Shown piece by piece: positions 31,650-42,480 of a DNA stretch of 64,000 nucleotides. The translations under genes were made by a program, and so were the position numbers. The stretch is from Thereva unica (taxonomy: Eukaryota > Arthropoda > Insecta > Diptera > Therevidae): the NCBI GenBank assembly GCA_949987705.1, contig OX465282.1, forward strand, positions 1,228,501 through 1,292,500, read 5' to 3'. The notes under the pieces are model-generated. The model was not told where the DNA came from. It made no database searches and saw only the letters and a list, made by a program, of their open reading frames with translations. Within the stretch, counting starts at the first letter, position 1, and each line of letters begins with the position of its first letter.

Positions 31650-32195
31650 ACTAATAACGTGAGCTGTGAGTCTAATACTCAAAATCATACTTTCCGCTTC
31701 AGTGGAAAAAAGCAAAAGTTATCGCACTACTAAATTCGAATCCTCGAAAGGCCCCGCAAATTTAAATCCTCGAAAGGCCCCGCCCCGTCCTATAAGCATA
31801 ATTTGTTTCTTAGGTAAAATACTGGAAAACTACTGTCTTAGCAAATCGAAGAAACATAGTCTTTGTTGTTGCATGCACAGTCTGGCTTTCGCAAAAGGAG
31901 TAGTTGCGAAACTGACTGCTGACCACCGCCTGCAGATAGCTCTTGATTGTGATGACATTGCTTTTCTTTTGCTTCTTGACTTCAGTAAACCTTTTGACAG
32001 TATTAGCCATAAGCTTCTAGAAATTAGACCATATGAGCGTTTTCATTCTCAGCTGCGTCCCTGTTCCGGGATTATTTACAAAACGATACCAAAAAGCTTA
32101 GCTACAAACTTCAATATCGGATACTTTACCAATCGCGCGTGGTGTTCCGCTAGTCTCCGGACCGTTGCTTTTTTGCATGTAGGTACATAAATGAC
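31650..32195 (+). pseudogene. RT fragment of a CR1/jockey-like element
   Basis: The plus strand carries PRPISIICFLGKILENY (RPIS... motif near 31786), then LLLLDFSKPFDSISHKLL (motif A, DFSKAFD in the family) near 31971, and a short run beyond. A 24-bp segment (AATCCTCGAAAGGCCCCGC) is tandemly duplicated at 31740-31785, and stops interrupt elsewhere. This is an internal fragment of RT. Together with the C-terminal pieces at 13.2, 27.6, 42.0 and 52.8 kb it suggests one CR1-like family, although the pieces do not overlap and that link is inferred. It directly abuts the RTE-like element. Confidence 0.65.
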
Positions 32196-32335
32196 CCTGG
32201 TGGGTAAAATCGAACCGTCACCTCCACGTGGTGCCCACTGGATAACCAACCAACGACGGTAGTAGCGAGTGTGGGACGCTATAATCCCGCCTGCCAGCGA
32301 AGGACTAGCAATCCTCCCTGGCAATATCAATTGCT

Positions 32336-33655
32336 ATGAACTCGACAGCAGAGCCTCGGACCGAACGGATAACTCAACGACGAACTGGCAAACGGAAAAA
32401 GGACAATGATTTCGGAATATTTACATGGAACGTGCGAACTCTATACCAACCTGGTAAGTTAAGAGTACTATTGGACCAGCTTGAAAAATACAAGGCCGAT
32501 ATAACGGCGATTCAAGAAGTTAGATGGTTGGGGAAAGGCGTAATGGAGAAAAGGAATTACACAATATACTACAGCTGCAGAGATAAAGAGCACACTCTAG
32601 GTACGGCATTTATCGTTAGAAAAAGCTTAAAACACGCTGTAATAGGATTCGAAGCAATAAGCGAAAGAATGTGCAAAATTCGAATTAAAGGCAAATTCCA
32701 CAATTCTATCTATCTATCTATGTGCCCCTTAATCCCTCGTGGGACATAGGGCGGAAACAGTTGCCCTCCAGCGGACTCTGTTCCACAATTACTCCCTCAT
32801 TAATATACATGCTCCAACCGAAGATAAGTCTGATGAAGAAAAGGAGGCCTTCTATGAAAACCTTGAGAGAAATCTCAGAAAATGTCCCAGGTATGATGTA
32901 AAAGTAATTATAGGAGACGCTAACGCAAAAGTAGGGCAGGAACGAATCTATTACCCAACCATTGGAAAGCACAGTATACATCCTGAGTGCAATGATAATG
33001 GTCGTAGACTGGTGGACTTCGCTGCTGGAGCTAACATGATAGTGGCTAGCACGAAATTCGAACACAGAAGAATACATAGAGTAACCTGGAAATCTCCTAA
33101 TGAGGAGACGGTAAATGCTATAGACCATATACTTATTAGTACAAGGTCCAGCTCCAGCATAATAGATGTTAGAACGTACCGTGGAGCAAACGTGGACTCA
33201 GACCACTTTCTGGTGGGTGCTAAGATAAGAGATAGGATTTCGTGCGTTAGGACAGGAGGAAGGGTACAACAAAGCGAGCGAAAATATAATACCGCGGCCC
33301 TCAACGAAGAACAAATTAGGGAAGAATATGTAGCAGAGCTAAATAGAAGGTTCGGTGCATCGAATAACGAAGCTACAAGTATCGATGCCAATATTGATGA
33401 GAAATGGGCAAAACTAAGTACCATAATAAAGGAAGCCGCTGCAACCAAGCTAGGCTATGAAAGACGAGCAAGACGTCTAGACTGGTTCGACGAAGAGTGC
33501 GCTAGAGTAACGAAAGATAAGAATGAAGCATATACTAATATGCTGCAAAGATATAGAACTAGAAATTCCGTAGCGACCTATAAGGAAAAATGACGACTAG
33601 AAAAACGTACGCACAAAAGAAAAAAATATGATTGTGTATTAAAGAACACAAGGCA
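32336..33655 (+). pseudogene. Endonuclease domain of the RTE-like element
   Basis: The frame opens at 32336 and shows FTWNVRTLYQPGKLRVL (catalytic Asn region), ITAIQEVRWLGKG (catalytic Glu), VIIGDANAKVGQE (Asp/Asn pair), AIDHILIST and DSDHFLVGAKIR (terminal Asp-His). A 75-bp insertion with a 10-bp duplication shifts the frame near 32705. After it the frame runs on to a TGA at 33591, beyond which RLEKRTHKRKKYDCVLK is still in frame. The domain is an apurinic-endonuclease-like nuclease that nicks target DNA in active RTE elements. All key residues are readable here, so the copy is fairly young. Confidence 0.85.
32706..32780 (-). mobile_element. 75-bp truncated retroposon with 10-bp target duplication
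   Basis: Identical TTCCACAATT copies flank the insert at 32696-32705 and 32781-32790. On the minus strand the insert ends in CACATAGATAGATAGATAG, a short microsatellite tail like those of RTE-mobilised SINEs, after a G+C-rich body (GCCCTATGTCCCACGAGGG). Removing 85 bp restores the endonuclease frame exactly. The parent family was not identified elsewhere in this window. Confidence 0.85.
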
Positions 33656-35590
33656 GAAGTGAAACCTCGCGTACATACTTATGTGTGTATGTCTATATGT
33701 TCTTTATTATTGTATTTTTTTTTCTTCATTTGCTCGTGTCTTGTATTATAATCTAAAATATTTATGAAGCAGGAAATAGGAAGTAAGAACTATAATATTT
33801 TAACTCAATTGATAAATCGTTGTACAATGAATATTTTGAAAGTAATGCAGTACAGTGCATAAAAATGCAAGTATAGTCGTTGAATGTGACAATAATATTA
33901 CGAGCTAACAATAACATTACAAGGAAATATACATACAAGTATGAATAAGAACATGATATTACTGCTGTTCCGGAGCTGGCAAGTATGATACAACTGATTT
34001 GTGGTAACTAAAGTACAAAACAAAAGTAGACACAGCCGGGCACAACCAAGACAATGCTACTATAACAGTCGGGAATTGAAATGTATTGTTTAATATTTCA
34101 GATTCCCAGCATTTATAAGACATGAAATGATCAGCATACAATTTACGATTTACTTCTCAAACGAAAATAAAAACGAGGGGATTTTTCATGAACTTAAGTG
34201 TTCCATTTGGACTTACACAGAACGTACAGAGGGACACACTGTGTCGAACATACTTGTCTTTCTGTGTCTAAATGGTAGGCACCCATAGGCTGTGTTCCGA
34301 AATATAACCCAGTATACAGGGCAGTGTTAATGACATAATTAATTGATCCTTATTTTACATGTGTGAACGAGTGTGATACGTAAAAGATTGGAAGCTTAAA
34401 CATTAGCTGCGTTCCATTGGGTGAAATTTTCTACTCCCGAGTACTCTGGAGCTCATGGCCAATGAAACGCGATTTTTAATATCAGATATTAATGCGAGAA
34501 AACATAAAATCAAATTAATTTATTGGCCTAACAATAAATTTGAAGAAATTATTATTTATATAATAGAAGAAAATATTATATCTTACCATATATTATATTT
34601 GCCATTTTTAAATATTTACTTTAAAAATGCACTTTCAAATATTTAATAAACAATTTACTTAACCGTAAAAAGCAAAAGCCATCTATTTTTAAGTAGCTAA
34701 AGCTTGAAAACCTGGCGGTAATATTATGCATATCGCCCAATGGAACCCAGCTAGTTTCAAGTTATAACACTTTCATGTATGCTATTAAATCACAGCGAAA
34801 GCACTTAAATTTACTCTTTTTCACTGGTTGATATTACGGAATACGGTCAAAATCTCAATTCTGGCAATATATTATATATTTTAATACAATTAAAATTTAA
34901 TCATTGCAAAATTGGAGATAATATATTAATGTAAATATTATCAGAAATTTTACTCACGTATATTTTGCGCTACAATTTCACTTGCCTCAATAGAAAACAA
35001 TCCTGTTTGTACGGAAAAACACTAAATGACAATAAACACCTCAAAATACAAGTTAATTGTTTTAAATATCACTTATTACAATTATTAAACAAATATTTTT
35101 CAAAACTAATCAAACTTTGTAGCCAACTAACTGTCGATAATGACAGTTCGAAATTCTTATTGCCTAATGTAATTGTGATCTCACTCCAACCTAGAGCGAG
35201 ATGACAATACTCGAGTTATTGCATATGTATCCAAATATATATTACCAAGAACACTTTTAGTTTTAATTAACAAAAAATCAAAAATATTTCGCTGCTTTTA
35301 CAAAAATTTTATATTTAATAATTAATACACAATCTAATTTTTTTAAATAACCGACTCCCCATTTTACTTTACCGATGCCTGAGCCATCTATGATCAATTT
35401 AAATAAATTGTAAATATTATCCTGCTGGTGCGGTGTGTGTCATCACTAAATTTCCGATTATGTAAATGAGTGAGAAGGCAACTTCCGTTTCGTACACCTG
35501 TCCTTGTTTTCGTTTCAGTTTTCTGAATTCACTCGTACTTGAGCGAATTAATTCAAAATCCTCAGAACGAGAGCAAGGAAGTTTCACTTC
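33656..35590. mobile_element. ~1.94-kb AT-rich insertion with short inverted ends
   Basis: The RTE frame stops at about 33655 and resumes at about 35598 (WLEEQFVEINELGNNNEVRK). The insert between them begins GAAGTGAAACCTCGCGTAC and ends with GGAAGTTTCACTTC, an inverted end of about 10-11 bp. It codes for nothing recognisable. It contains its own smaller TIR element at 34406-34751. The superfamily is unknown; no target duplication is evident, although an AGAA occurs on both sides. Confidence 0.6.
34406..34751. mobile_element. 346-bp MITE with TA target duplication
   Basis: The ends GCTGCGTTCCATTGGGTGA and the inverse of GCTGGGTTCCATTGGGCGA form ~19-bp inverted repeats with two mismatches, flanked by TA on both sides (34404-34405 and 34752-34753). 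The length, TIR and TA site suggest a Tc1/mariner-type MITE, though PIF/Harbinger (TTA/CTA here) cannot be excluded. It lies inside the 1.94-kb insertion. Confidence 0.7.
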
Positions 35591-35597
35591 AAAAAGA

Positions 35598-37745
35598 AGA
35601 CGTGGCTGGAGGAACAATTTGTAGAGATAAACGAACTCGGGAATAATAACGAAGTGAGGAAGTGAACAAGCAAGGTAAAGAGTTTAAACCCAGAGTATCG
35701 ATGTGTAAGGACAAAAACGGTAATATCCTGAGCCAAAAACAAGAGGTTTTAGAAAGATGGGGGGAGTATTTTAATGAGCTACTGAATAGAGGCGACGAAA
35801 ATGAGAGTGAAAGTGATGTGAATCAAACAAATAGAAACGCACCAACCAATAATGATAGTGATACTGGTGCTGCTAATGAAAGTGATGTCCCTACAATGGA
35901 CGACGTACAAGAAGCTATGACGAATCTCAAAAACAATAAAGCCCCAGGAAAAGATAGCATAGCAATTGAGATGTGGAAATATGGGGGCCAAGAATTAAGG
36001 AATGGATTACATAAACTTATAGAATCGATCTGGCGTCAGAAAAAGATCCCACTTGAATGGACGGAAGGTGTGATATGCCCCCTGCATAAAAAAGGAGATC
36101 AACTCGTTTGTGAGAACTATAGGGGTATTACCCTCCTCAACTCAGCGTATAAAGTGCTGTCCACTATTTTATACAAAAAACATTACCCATCGCAGAAGGC
36201 ATAATAGGTAGTTATCAATGTGGCTTTCGACCAGGTAGGTCCACTACAAACCATATTTCCACTCTAAGAAGAATTTTGGAAACATCATGGGAGTTCAACA
36301 TCAATATTCACGTACTGTTTATAGACTTCAAGCAAGCATATGACAGCGTCAAGCGTGAGGAGTTATTTAAAGCTATGGAGTGCTTCCGATTTCCAAAACA
36401 TCTAATCGAAGTAACAAAAGCTACAATCGAGGTAGTACGAGTTGAATGAGACCTCTCAGATAGTTTCACATCACAGAGAGGCCTGAGACAAGGTGACGCG
36501 CTGTCATGCCTCCTATTTAACATAGTGTTGGAGAAGGTGGTGAGAGACGCTGGGGTAGAAACAACGGGATCCATCTTTAACAAGTCAACACAAACGATGG
36601 CGTATGCTGATGATGTCGCTCTAATAGGTAGGTCGTTTGCGAGTGTGAAAGAAACCTTCATCAAACTGGAAGCAGCTGCGAAAAAGATGGGATTGCTCAT
36701 CAACGAAGCAAAAACTAAGTATCTTTGTACTTCAAAAAGATACGCAACTCCAAGACAAAATATCACCATAGAGGCATATAATATAGAAACCGTTAAAGAA
36801 TTTACGTATCTTGGAACCGTATTGCAAGCTGACAGTGGTGAGACAACGGAGATCAGAAGGAGAATAAACGTTGCTAACAGATGCTATTTTGGACTTCGAC
36901 AACATCTTACATCACGCATTTTGTCTAGAGGAAAGAAGTGTAAACTATATACCACGCTAATCAAGCCCGTTCTGATGTTTGGATCAGACCCAGCAAACAT
37001 CATCTCGAAGTTTAGAGTGCTTCGAAAAATTCTCGAACAGGAAGAGAGCGAGAAAGAAATACTTTGGAAATAAAATTACGGTAATATTTCGTTTTTACGA
37101 AAAAAAATCGAAATTTTAAAAGAAGAGAACCGCGTACAATAGGTACTAAAAGTAAAATTCGCCTTTAAAAGGTTTCGAGAATTTTTCGTTTTGGCGAAAA
37201 AAACTCGAATCGCTTTTGCGATTCGACCTAGCGGTCCTTTTCGTTCTTTTTTACTTCGATTTCAATTCGAAAACGGCTTCGAGATCGCAATAGTAGTTCA
37301 TTTTAACGATTAGCTTTCGATTCGATCTCAAATCATAATGTTTGCTGGGGAGGCATGGACTTTGAAAGTGGCTGATGAAACTCTTCTAGGCACTTTTGAA
37401 AGAAAAATTCTACGTACAATATTTGGCGGTGTCTGCGAAAACGGTGAATGGAGAAGGAGATATAATCACGAATTATACCAACTGTACCGGGGACCCGACA
37501 TTGTCAAAAGTATAAAATTAAGTAGATGGGTGGCACACGTACGATAGCGACCCCGCAAAAATAGCGTTGAATCGAATTCCTGATGGAAAGCGAAATTCAG
37601 TTCGACCAAAAAAGCGATACATGGACTCCGTTGAGGAAGATTTAGTAAAGTTAGGCGTACGCAACTGGAAGGCATTAGCCAGGAACCGAACGGCATGGAG
37701 AGAAATGTTGGAGGAAGCCAAGGCCAATAATAGGCTGTAGTGCTA
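35598..37745 (+). pseudogene. Reverse transcriptase domain of the RTE-like element
   Basis: The RT blocks run in order: NNKAPGKDSIAIEMWKYGG, then CENYRGITLLNSAYKVLS, then (after a frameshift in an A-run near 36178) FIDFKQAYDSVKREEL (motif A with the catalytic Asp), GLRQGDALSCLLFN (motif B), MAYADDVALIG (motif C, both Asp intact) and FTYLGTVLQADSGETTEIRR. The C-terminal FERKILRTIFGGVCENGEWR, then RRYNHELYQLY, follows the 361-bp insert at 36989-37349. A TGA interrupts near 36447, and the last ~60 codons are frameshifted near 37540. The enzyme would copy its RNA on nicked chromosomal DNA in an active copy. Confidence 0.9.
36989..37349. mobile_element. 361-bp MITE with GA target duplication
   Basis: The insert begins CCCAGCAAACATCATCTCG and ends AATCATAATGTTTGCTGGG, an inverted repeat of 10 perfect and ~15 near-perfect bases. 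GA flanks it at 36987-36988 and 37350-37351. Excising 363 bp joins ...MFGS to EAWTL in frame, the arrangement expected for RTE proteins. The interior is rich in TTCGA/TCGAA words, many arranged in small hairpins. The superfamily is not assigned. Confidence 0.8.
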
Positions 37746-37762
37746 CAGATGATGATGATGAC

Positions 37763-38045
37763 ATAAATGATCTAAGTAGTATCGTGATGAATTGCAAGTG
37801 CACACGTATGCTGAATGATGTCCAAATTTATTTAAATAGTCCCATTGCTGGACAACTGTGAACACGATGTTGAAAAGCATCCCGTTGTCTAAGTCCTTGT
37901 CGTACTTCGAACTCTTCTGTTATAACATTTTGGATCCTTACCTTCGTCAGTGAGCTATTTGTTGCGCATTTGATCAGTTGTACCAGCATTGAGAGGACTC
38001 CTAATTCCAAACAATTTCGAGCTATTATCGGACATACGTCCCTGA
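37763..38045. other. No gene recognised between RTE and gypsy remnants
   Basis: This short AT-rich spacer has no supportable feature. A minus-strand frame at 37828-38010 carries VITEEFEVRQGLRQRDAFQH, which resembles an RT motif B region (..F.V..GLRQGD..S) and is probably a scrap of another retrotransposon on the minus strand. Confidence 0.35.
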
Positions 38046-39020
38046 GCCGGACTATCGCGGAGTCTACAAACCGCTCTTGAGGAAGTTCGTGAGACCACGT
38101 TCAGCAGGCCAGCCATTAAGTGTTGGAACTGTCGCCAGTTATGTCATGGGTTAACGATGAGCACGTTCTCCACTTGTAACATCTTCTGTTACAGATGTGG
38201 GCTTCCAGAGGCGCACCAATTTGTCTCGGCTGTTCGGGAACCTAGAAAGCTAAAGATGTAAAACCAGCCAGTAAGATCCCACTTATTCGGGTAAAAGCCA
38301 AAAAAAGCATAGACTCGCTAGGAGTGTTATCTCGACGCTGCTTACCGAAGACGGCGATGAAAGACCGTTCGTCAAGGTACAGATGAAAGTGTGACCGGCT
38401 TTCTGGACAGTGGTGCAAGCAATAGATGCCAGAGAAGAGGTCTGTCTAAACGACTGACGAACCCTGAAGAATACATTGGACTTCATCACAGTCCCCGTAA
38501 CTTACATAAACGGGGAATTATACCAACGCGCACGGCTTAACCCTGACTGCTATCACCTTGAGGAATCTCAACAGAGGCGATTGAACCAGGCGCGACCACT
38601 ACTCCCTTTGCTCGACACCTGTGTGCTCGGTAAGACACAGTTGGAACAGCACGTGATCGACACCGGCGAGGCGGTGCCCATAAGTCAGAGGCATTGCCTT
38701 GTCCCTCCTGCCATTCAGGCCCTCAACTATGAGGAGGTCGATCGCATGCTGAGAATAGGTGTGATCGAAGAGTTCAACTGCTCTGTAACTCGCCTGTTGT
38801 CTGGGTTCGCAAACCTGGATAGATTCGTCTCTGTCTGAATTCCCCGATTCCCGAGACGGTCTCTGGGGCGATTGCAAGACACAAAATTCGTATCCCCGGT
38901 CGACCTGAAAGATGCCTTTTGGCAAATCCCCCTCGAGGAAAAGTCAAGAGAAAATACGACTTTCAAGATCGCAGGAAGACCGCTGCATCGGTTTACGGTG
39001 ATGCCGGCAACAGATACTTT
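38046..39020 (+). mobile_element. Ty3/gypsy fragment: gag zinc knuckles, protease, RT start
   Basis: On the plus strand a gag tail with zinc-knuckle-like cysteines (IKCWNCRQLCHGL near 38115 and FCYRCGLPEAHQFV near 38188) is followed by a protease active-site phrase GFLDSGASN near 38397. The beginning of RT comes next: EAVPISQRHCLVPPAIQALN near 38671 and VDLKDAFWQIPLEEKSRENT near 38900, the latter with the catalytic Asp. After GRPLHRFTVMP the frame fails. Stops and frame changes occur between blocks. No LTR is visible. It may belong to the same broad gypsy group as the remnant at 8-10 kb. Confidence 0.8.
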
Positions 39021-39296
39021 GTCATTGTAGTAAGCTTTCTAAAAAGATCAAGTCTAAACGACACTTTTTGTGTTAAAAACTCCTAGATTAGTGGTTACTC
39101 ATTTTGAGAGGTCTCTGGAGAACTTCATAAGAAAACTACATCGGCAGGGATGAGTCATATAACCTATTCTGTGGTATCTGGATGAACTCATAAAGTTACT
39201 AGGTGCCCGAAATTATATATACGTTACGAAATTATATACGTTACCACAGCCGCCCGGGACACAGTTCATTCAAACATTGATATAAAAAACCTCACA

Positions 39297-39735
39297 TATA
39301 GGCCGCCGGCAGGCCGTGGCCTGAAGGTTTATCGCCCTGAGCCCAAATATCAACACTCACCGGCGCCAACTGACAAAAAGGAAAACTGACAAAAATCGTC
39401 CCACACATTTTCAGCTTTAATTACGCAGTCGAACTGTGCACAATAAATTGAACTGAAAGTGTGTGGGTTCGTCAGTTCGTTGCACCGTTTTTTGCTCAGA
39501 CTCAGTTGATTTAAGTACATCTTTTTAATAATGGCAAGTGAACGGAACTGAGATAACTGAACGATAAACTATCTGACCTGCGCAGTTTAACGGAGCAAAA
39601 GAGAATCCAGAAGCTTAGAGCTGAGGACTGAGTGAAGATAGTTCAAAACTGCACAGTTCACACAGTTCATCGCTAAGACATAACGCTACACGGGATAAAC
39701 TGCGCAGTTTAACTGAAAGTCTGTTTGTCTGTGAG
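39297..39735. repeat. GCCGCCGGC-ended repeat with AACTGCGCAGTT words
   Basis: The block starts TAGGCCGCCGGCAGGCCGTG, the same terminus as the TIR element at 44455-44794, but I find no inverted partner downstream. From 39420 the sequence is built from variants of AACTGTGCAC, AACTGACG, CTGCGCAGTTTAAC and CAGTTCA, including a perfect 14-bp palindrome AAACTGCGCAGTTT at 39697-39710. It may be a longer, decayed member of the same transposon family. Confidence 0.45.
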
Positions 39736-39739
39736 TATT

Positions 39740-41930
39740 TATCGTGGCTAGACAGGGCTCTATACTGGGTTTATAGATGCAGGTCCGTTTTTTAGGACAG
39801 TTTGGTGAAAAGGACCTAATACGATCGGATTTTGATTAAATACACTGTCCACACCTGCTCTGGTAAACTCTAAGCGCTTTATTCTTTAGCGGTCTACCAA
39901 CGCTGCCAGAGAATTATTGAGGTGCATCAGAAAGAATATCAGGAAGCTAGTTAGCTAGGTCTCTCTATACTTCGTCTTAAATTACTAATTATGAAGGATC
40001 AGAATTTTCGAAATTAAAGCAAGTTTGTACAGAAAACACGATTGTTGGCTTTAATCGCACGAATGAATACGTGTAATCAATTCAATTCAATATTTGTCAA
40101 AGTCAAGTCCCATCAGCTTCAACTCAAAGAAACATCGACTTTAATACATTATGCTTCTCAATACCACACCGAAAACATCGCACAATTATCAAACGTATAC
40201 CGTTCTTCGCAACTTCTCATTTATATTAATTCACCAATTAGTCACACATTCACGTTTTGATGAATGCCATTCATTTAATAATATACAGAACAAAAGAAAA
40301 ACTGGAAACATTTCAAAAATATGAAAACATAAACATGTTTACTTTATCAAAAAACGACAATTACTCATAAAACATCGAAAGAGCATCGCACATGTGTCGC
40401 CATTATAATAAAGTTTGTAAAGAACTTTTTCATGTAACAATTCAACTTCACCACCATTGAGGAATCCCAAAAGCAATTTTTGAGAACGTGTAATATCCTT
40501 TTTGCCCAGAAAAATGTATAACATATAGGCGTATACCTACACACACAGGCGCACGTGCAGCAAATATACATACTTTAATTACTGGTGGAAGGATAAGGTA
40601 TAAGGCATCAGGCATCAGGCACGTTTGTTTGACTTACAAGGAGCACAGGACTAATTAAATTTGTTTTAGTATCTCGGAGGCACAATTAAACCCATAAATG
40701 GAAACCCATGAGCCATAAGTCGTCATAAGTCTCCTCTCCTTAAGCTTCCCTTGAATTTCTAGATTTCAAACGTCATCATTCATCCTCCGGGCTCCATCCA
40801 TCCAGGATGAAATGAGAAGTATTTTGACCGAGCACATTTCAGTTTAGGGTGTTTTGACGAAGATGCCTTTGAATATTTTCGGATGTCACGTCAAATTATT
40901 TCCAGGACCTCTCCATTTCGACGTTTATTGGGGAGCGCGCACATACAAAAAGGACTTTTGAATAAGAACATCCTCGAGGACGCTTCGCAAATCATTCATA
41001 TCCCCATTTGGCTGACATCAATTTGAATTCCTGTTCTCTATGGAAATGGCTGATCCAACTTGTTTTTCCACGGAAAAACTTTCAATTCTCGGGGATTTTT
41101 TTTTGTTCTGTGTCCTTTTTTTTGTTTGTTTGTTTGTTGTGATGGTAGTACATATGTACGTTACGTTCAGGTTCACCACTCGTGCTATTGGATGCTGCTT
41201 CTCCCTGGAATAATAGCTAGCTTCAACCGCAGAGCTGCACTATACTCCCTCTACACTACTGTGCTGGCGGAACATAGTGAAAAACGAGATTTAGAAGTGG
41301 AATAATGGCAAGGCAAGGACGATGTATGTATGTAGTTTGTGAAAGAGCAGCGGAAACCCAAAAGGATACAGGGAAATTTTCTGGAACGTAGAGCGTCGTG
41401 ATCGATCATTGTAAAATTGTTTTGTAGGAGTAGAAATGGAATTGAAATTGCACACGAACACTTTGTGTTTGTATTATATTCCAAAGTTCCTTGACGAAGT
41501 GTGTTCTGTGTCGGTGGAAGCTACTATATGCTCCTTACTGGTTTATGGTGGAGCAATGGGAGATGTCTGGTTCCTTTCAATGGCTTTTGTTCAATTTCAC
41601 AGAGTGCAATCCGGAATTGACGAAATGAAGTTCAGGAAACAAACAAAAAAGGATGAACGTGGAGTTTTCTGTTCTGACTGTAAAGATTTGGCTTGTAGAG
41701 AAAAGTTTTGCTTATGTTCAATGTAAAACTTTAACCATGGTACATATATGCTCATTTAAATTCTCTAAGTGGCATGGATTTTGTTGGTTTTTGCCAGGAG
41801 AATGCAGTTCCTTGGGAATCGTTGATCGTTGTAGGTGGAAAAAACTAGCTATTTAACCTGTAACTGTGGATGGGAAAATTTTGCATACAACGTTTAAATG
41901 CATATTGAAAAAGAAGGGACTTAGAGAGTC
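39740..41930. other. No gene recognised (2.2 kb)
   Basis: No supported coding sequence was found. There is a TTTG microsatellite near 41121-41138. The frames at 40042-40260, 41060-41305 and 41436-41726 have no motif. Confidence 0.5.
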
Positions 41931-41934
41931 GTAA

Positions 41935-42265
41935 AAAAGAGGTCAGAAAATACAACTGATCACAGGACACGCGCACACTCCGATCTAGAAATTCGTTTAT
42001 AACAAGAACAACTCGTCTGTGGAACAACCTTCCAAAGACAGTATTCCCGAACTCATACAACATCCAAGAGTTCAAACGCAAGGTTCATCGCCACTTTCTG
42101 CAACACCCCCTTGACTCCTCCCCCTAACCTGTTATGTCCTTCTCTCTATCTTTCGAGCTAAGCTTACTACTGGACATTGCACCATGACTTAAGCGACATG
42201 ACGTACTAGTAGTACAAAGGGTGACACCTGAGCTTAGACTATCACATAAAAAAAAGGACAGAAAC
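41935..42265 (+). mobile_element. 3' end of a CR1/jockey-like retrotransposon
   Basis: The plus strand codes RSRNSFITRTTRLWNNLPKT, then VFPNSYNIQEFKRKVHRHFL and a stop near 42113. The 3' UTR follows (AGCTTACTACTGGACATTGC, ACCATGACTTAAGCGACATG, AGTACAAAGGGTGACACCTG, AGCTTAGACTATCACAT) and an A8 tail ending at about 42254. This is the clearest copy of the tail family also found at 13.2, 19.58 (minus) and 52.8 kb. The insertion is 5'-truncated. Confidence 0.75.
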
Positions 42266-42480
42266 TGCTGTGCTAATGTTGAAAGCAAAGACCTGGGAAG
42301 ATGGAAAGCCTGAGCCTTGGTAGATCCTATGGAAGCATAGACAAGCTCTCTGTAATTTTCGTCTGCAAAAGGCACTAGCCGTCCCACTTGCCTTATTAAA
42401 CAATATTTGGACTTGTAAAAAAAACTCACGGGTATAATAATGCCTCGAACCCCTTTAAAGCCCCTCACCTATACCAGCGG

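Larger units (their letters stand above)
32230..37762 (+). mobile_element. RTE-like non-LTR element with three nested insertions
   Basis: A single retrotransposon of about 3.1 kb (EN then RT) is spread over 5.5 kb because three other elements landed in it, at 32706-32780, about 33656-35590 and 36989-37349. Removing 85 bp at the first site and 363 bp at the third restores the reading frame exactly, and the frame also agrees across the second within the limits of its unclear ends. The 3' end is TAGTGCTACA then a GATGATGATGATGAC microsatellite, as RTE elements usually end. The element has internal stops (TGA at 33591 and near 36447) and is dead. Its 5' boundary is approximate. Confidence 0.85.

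Noticed and set aside
32718..33448. Long minus-strand frames of 136 and 165 codons
   Set aside because: They are shadows of the RTE endonuclease on the plus strand.
39161..39250. Further RT motifs after the gypsy fragment
   Set aside because: A phrase like YLDELIKLL is readable near 39175, but without frame continuity or flanking blocks.
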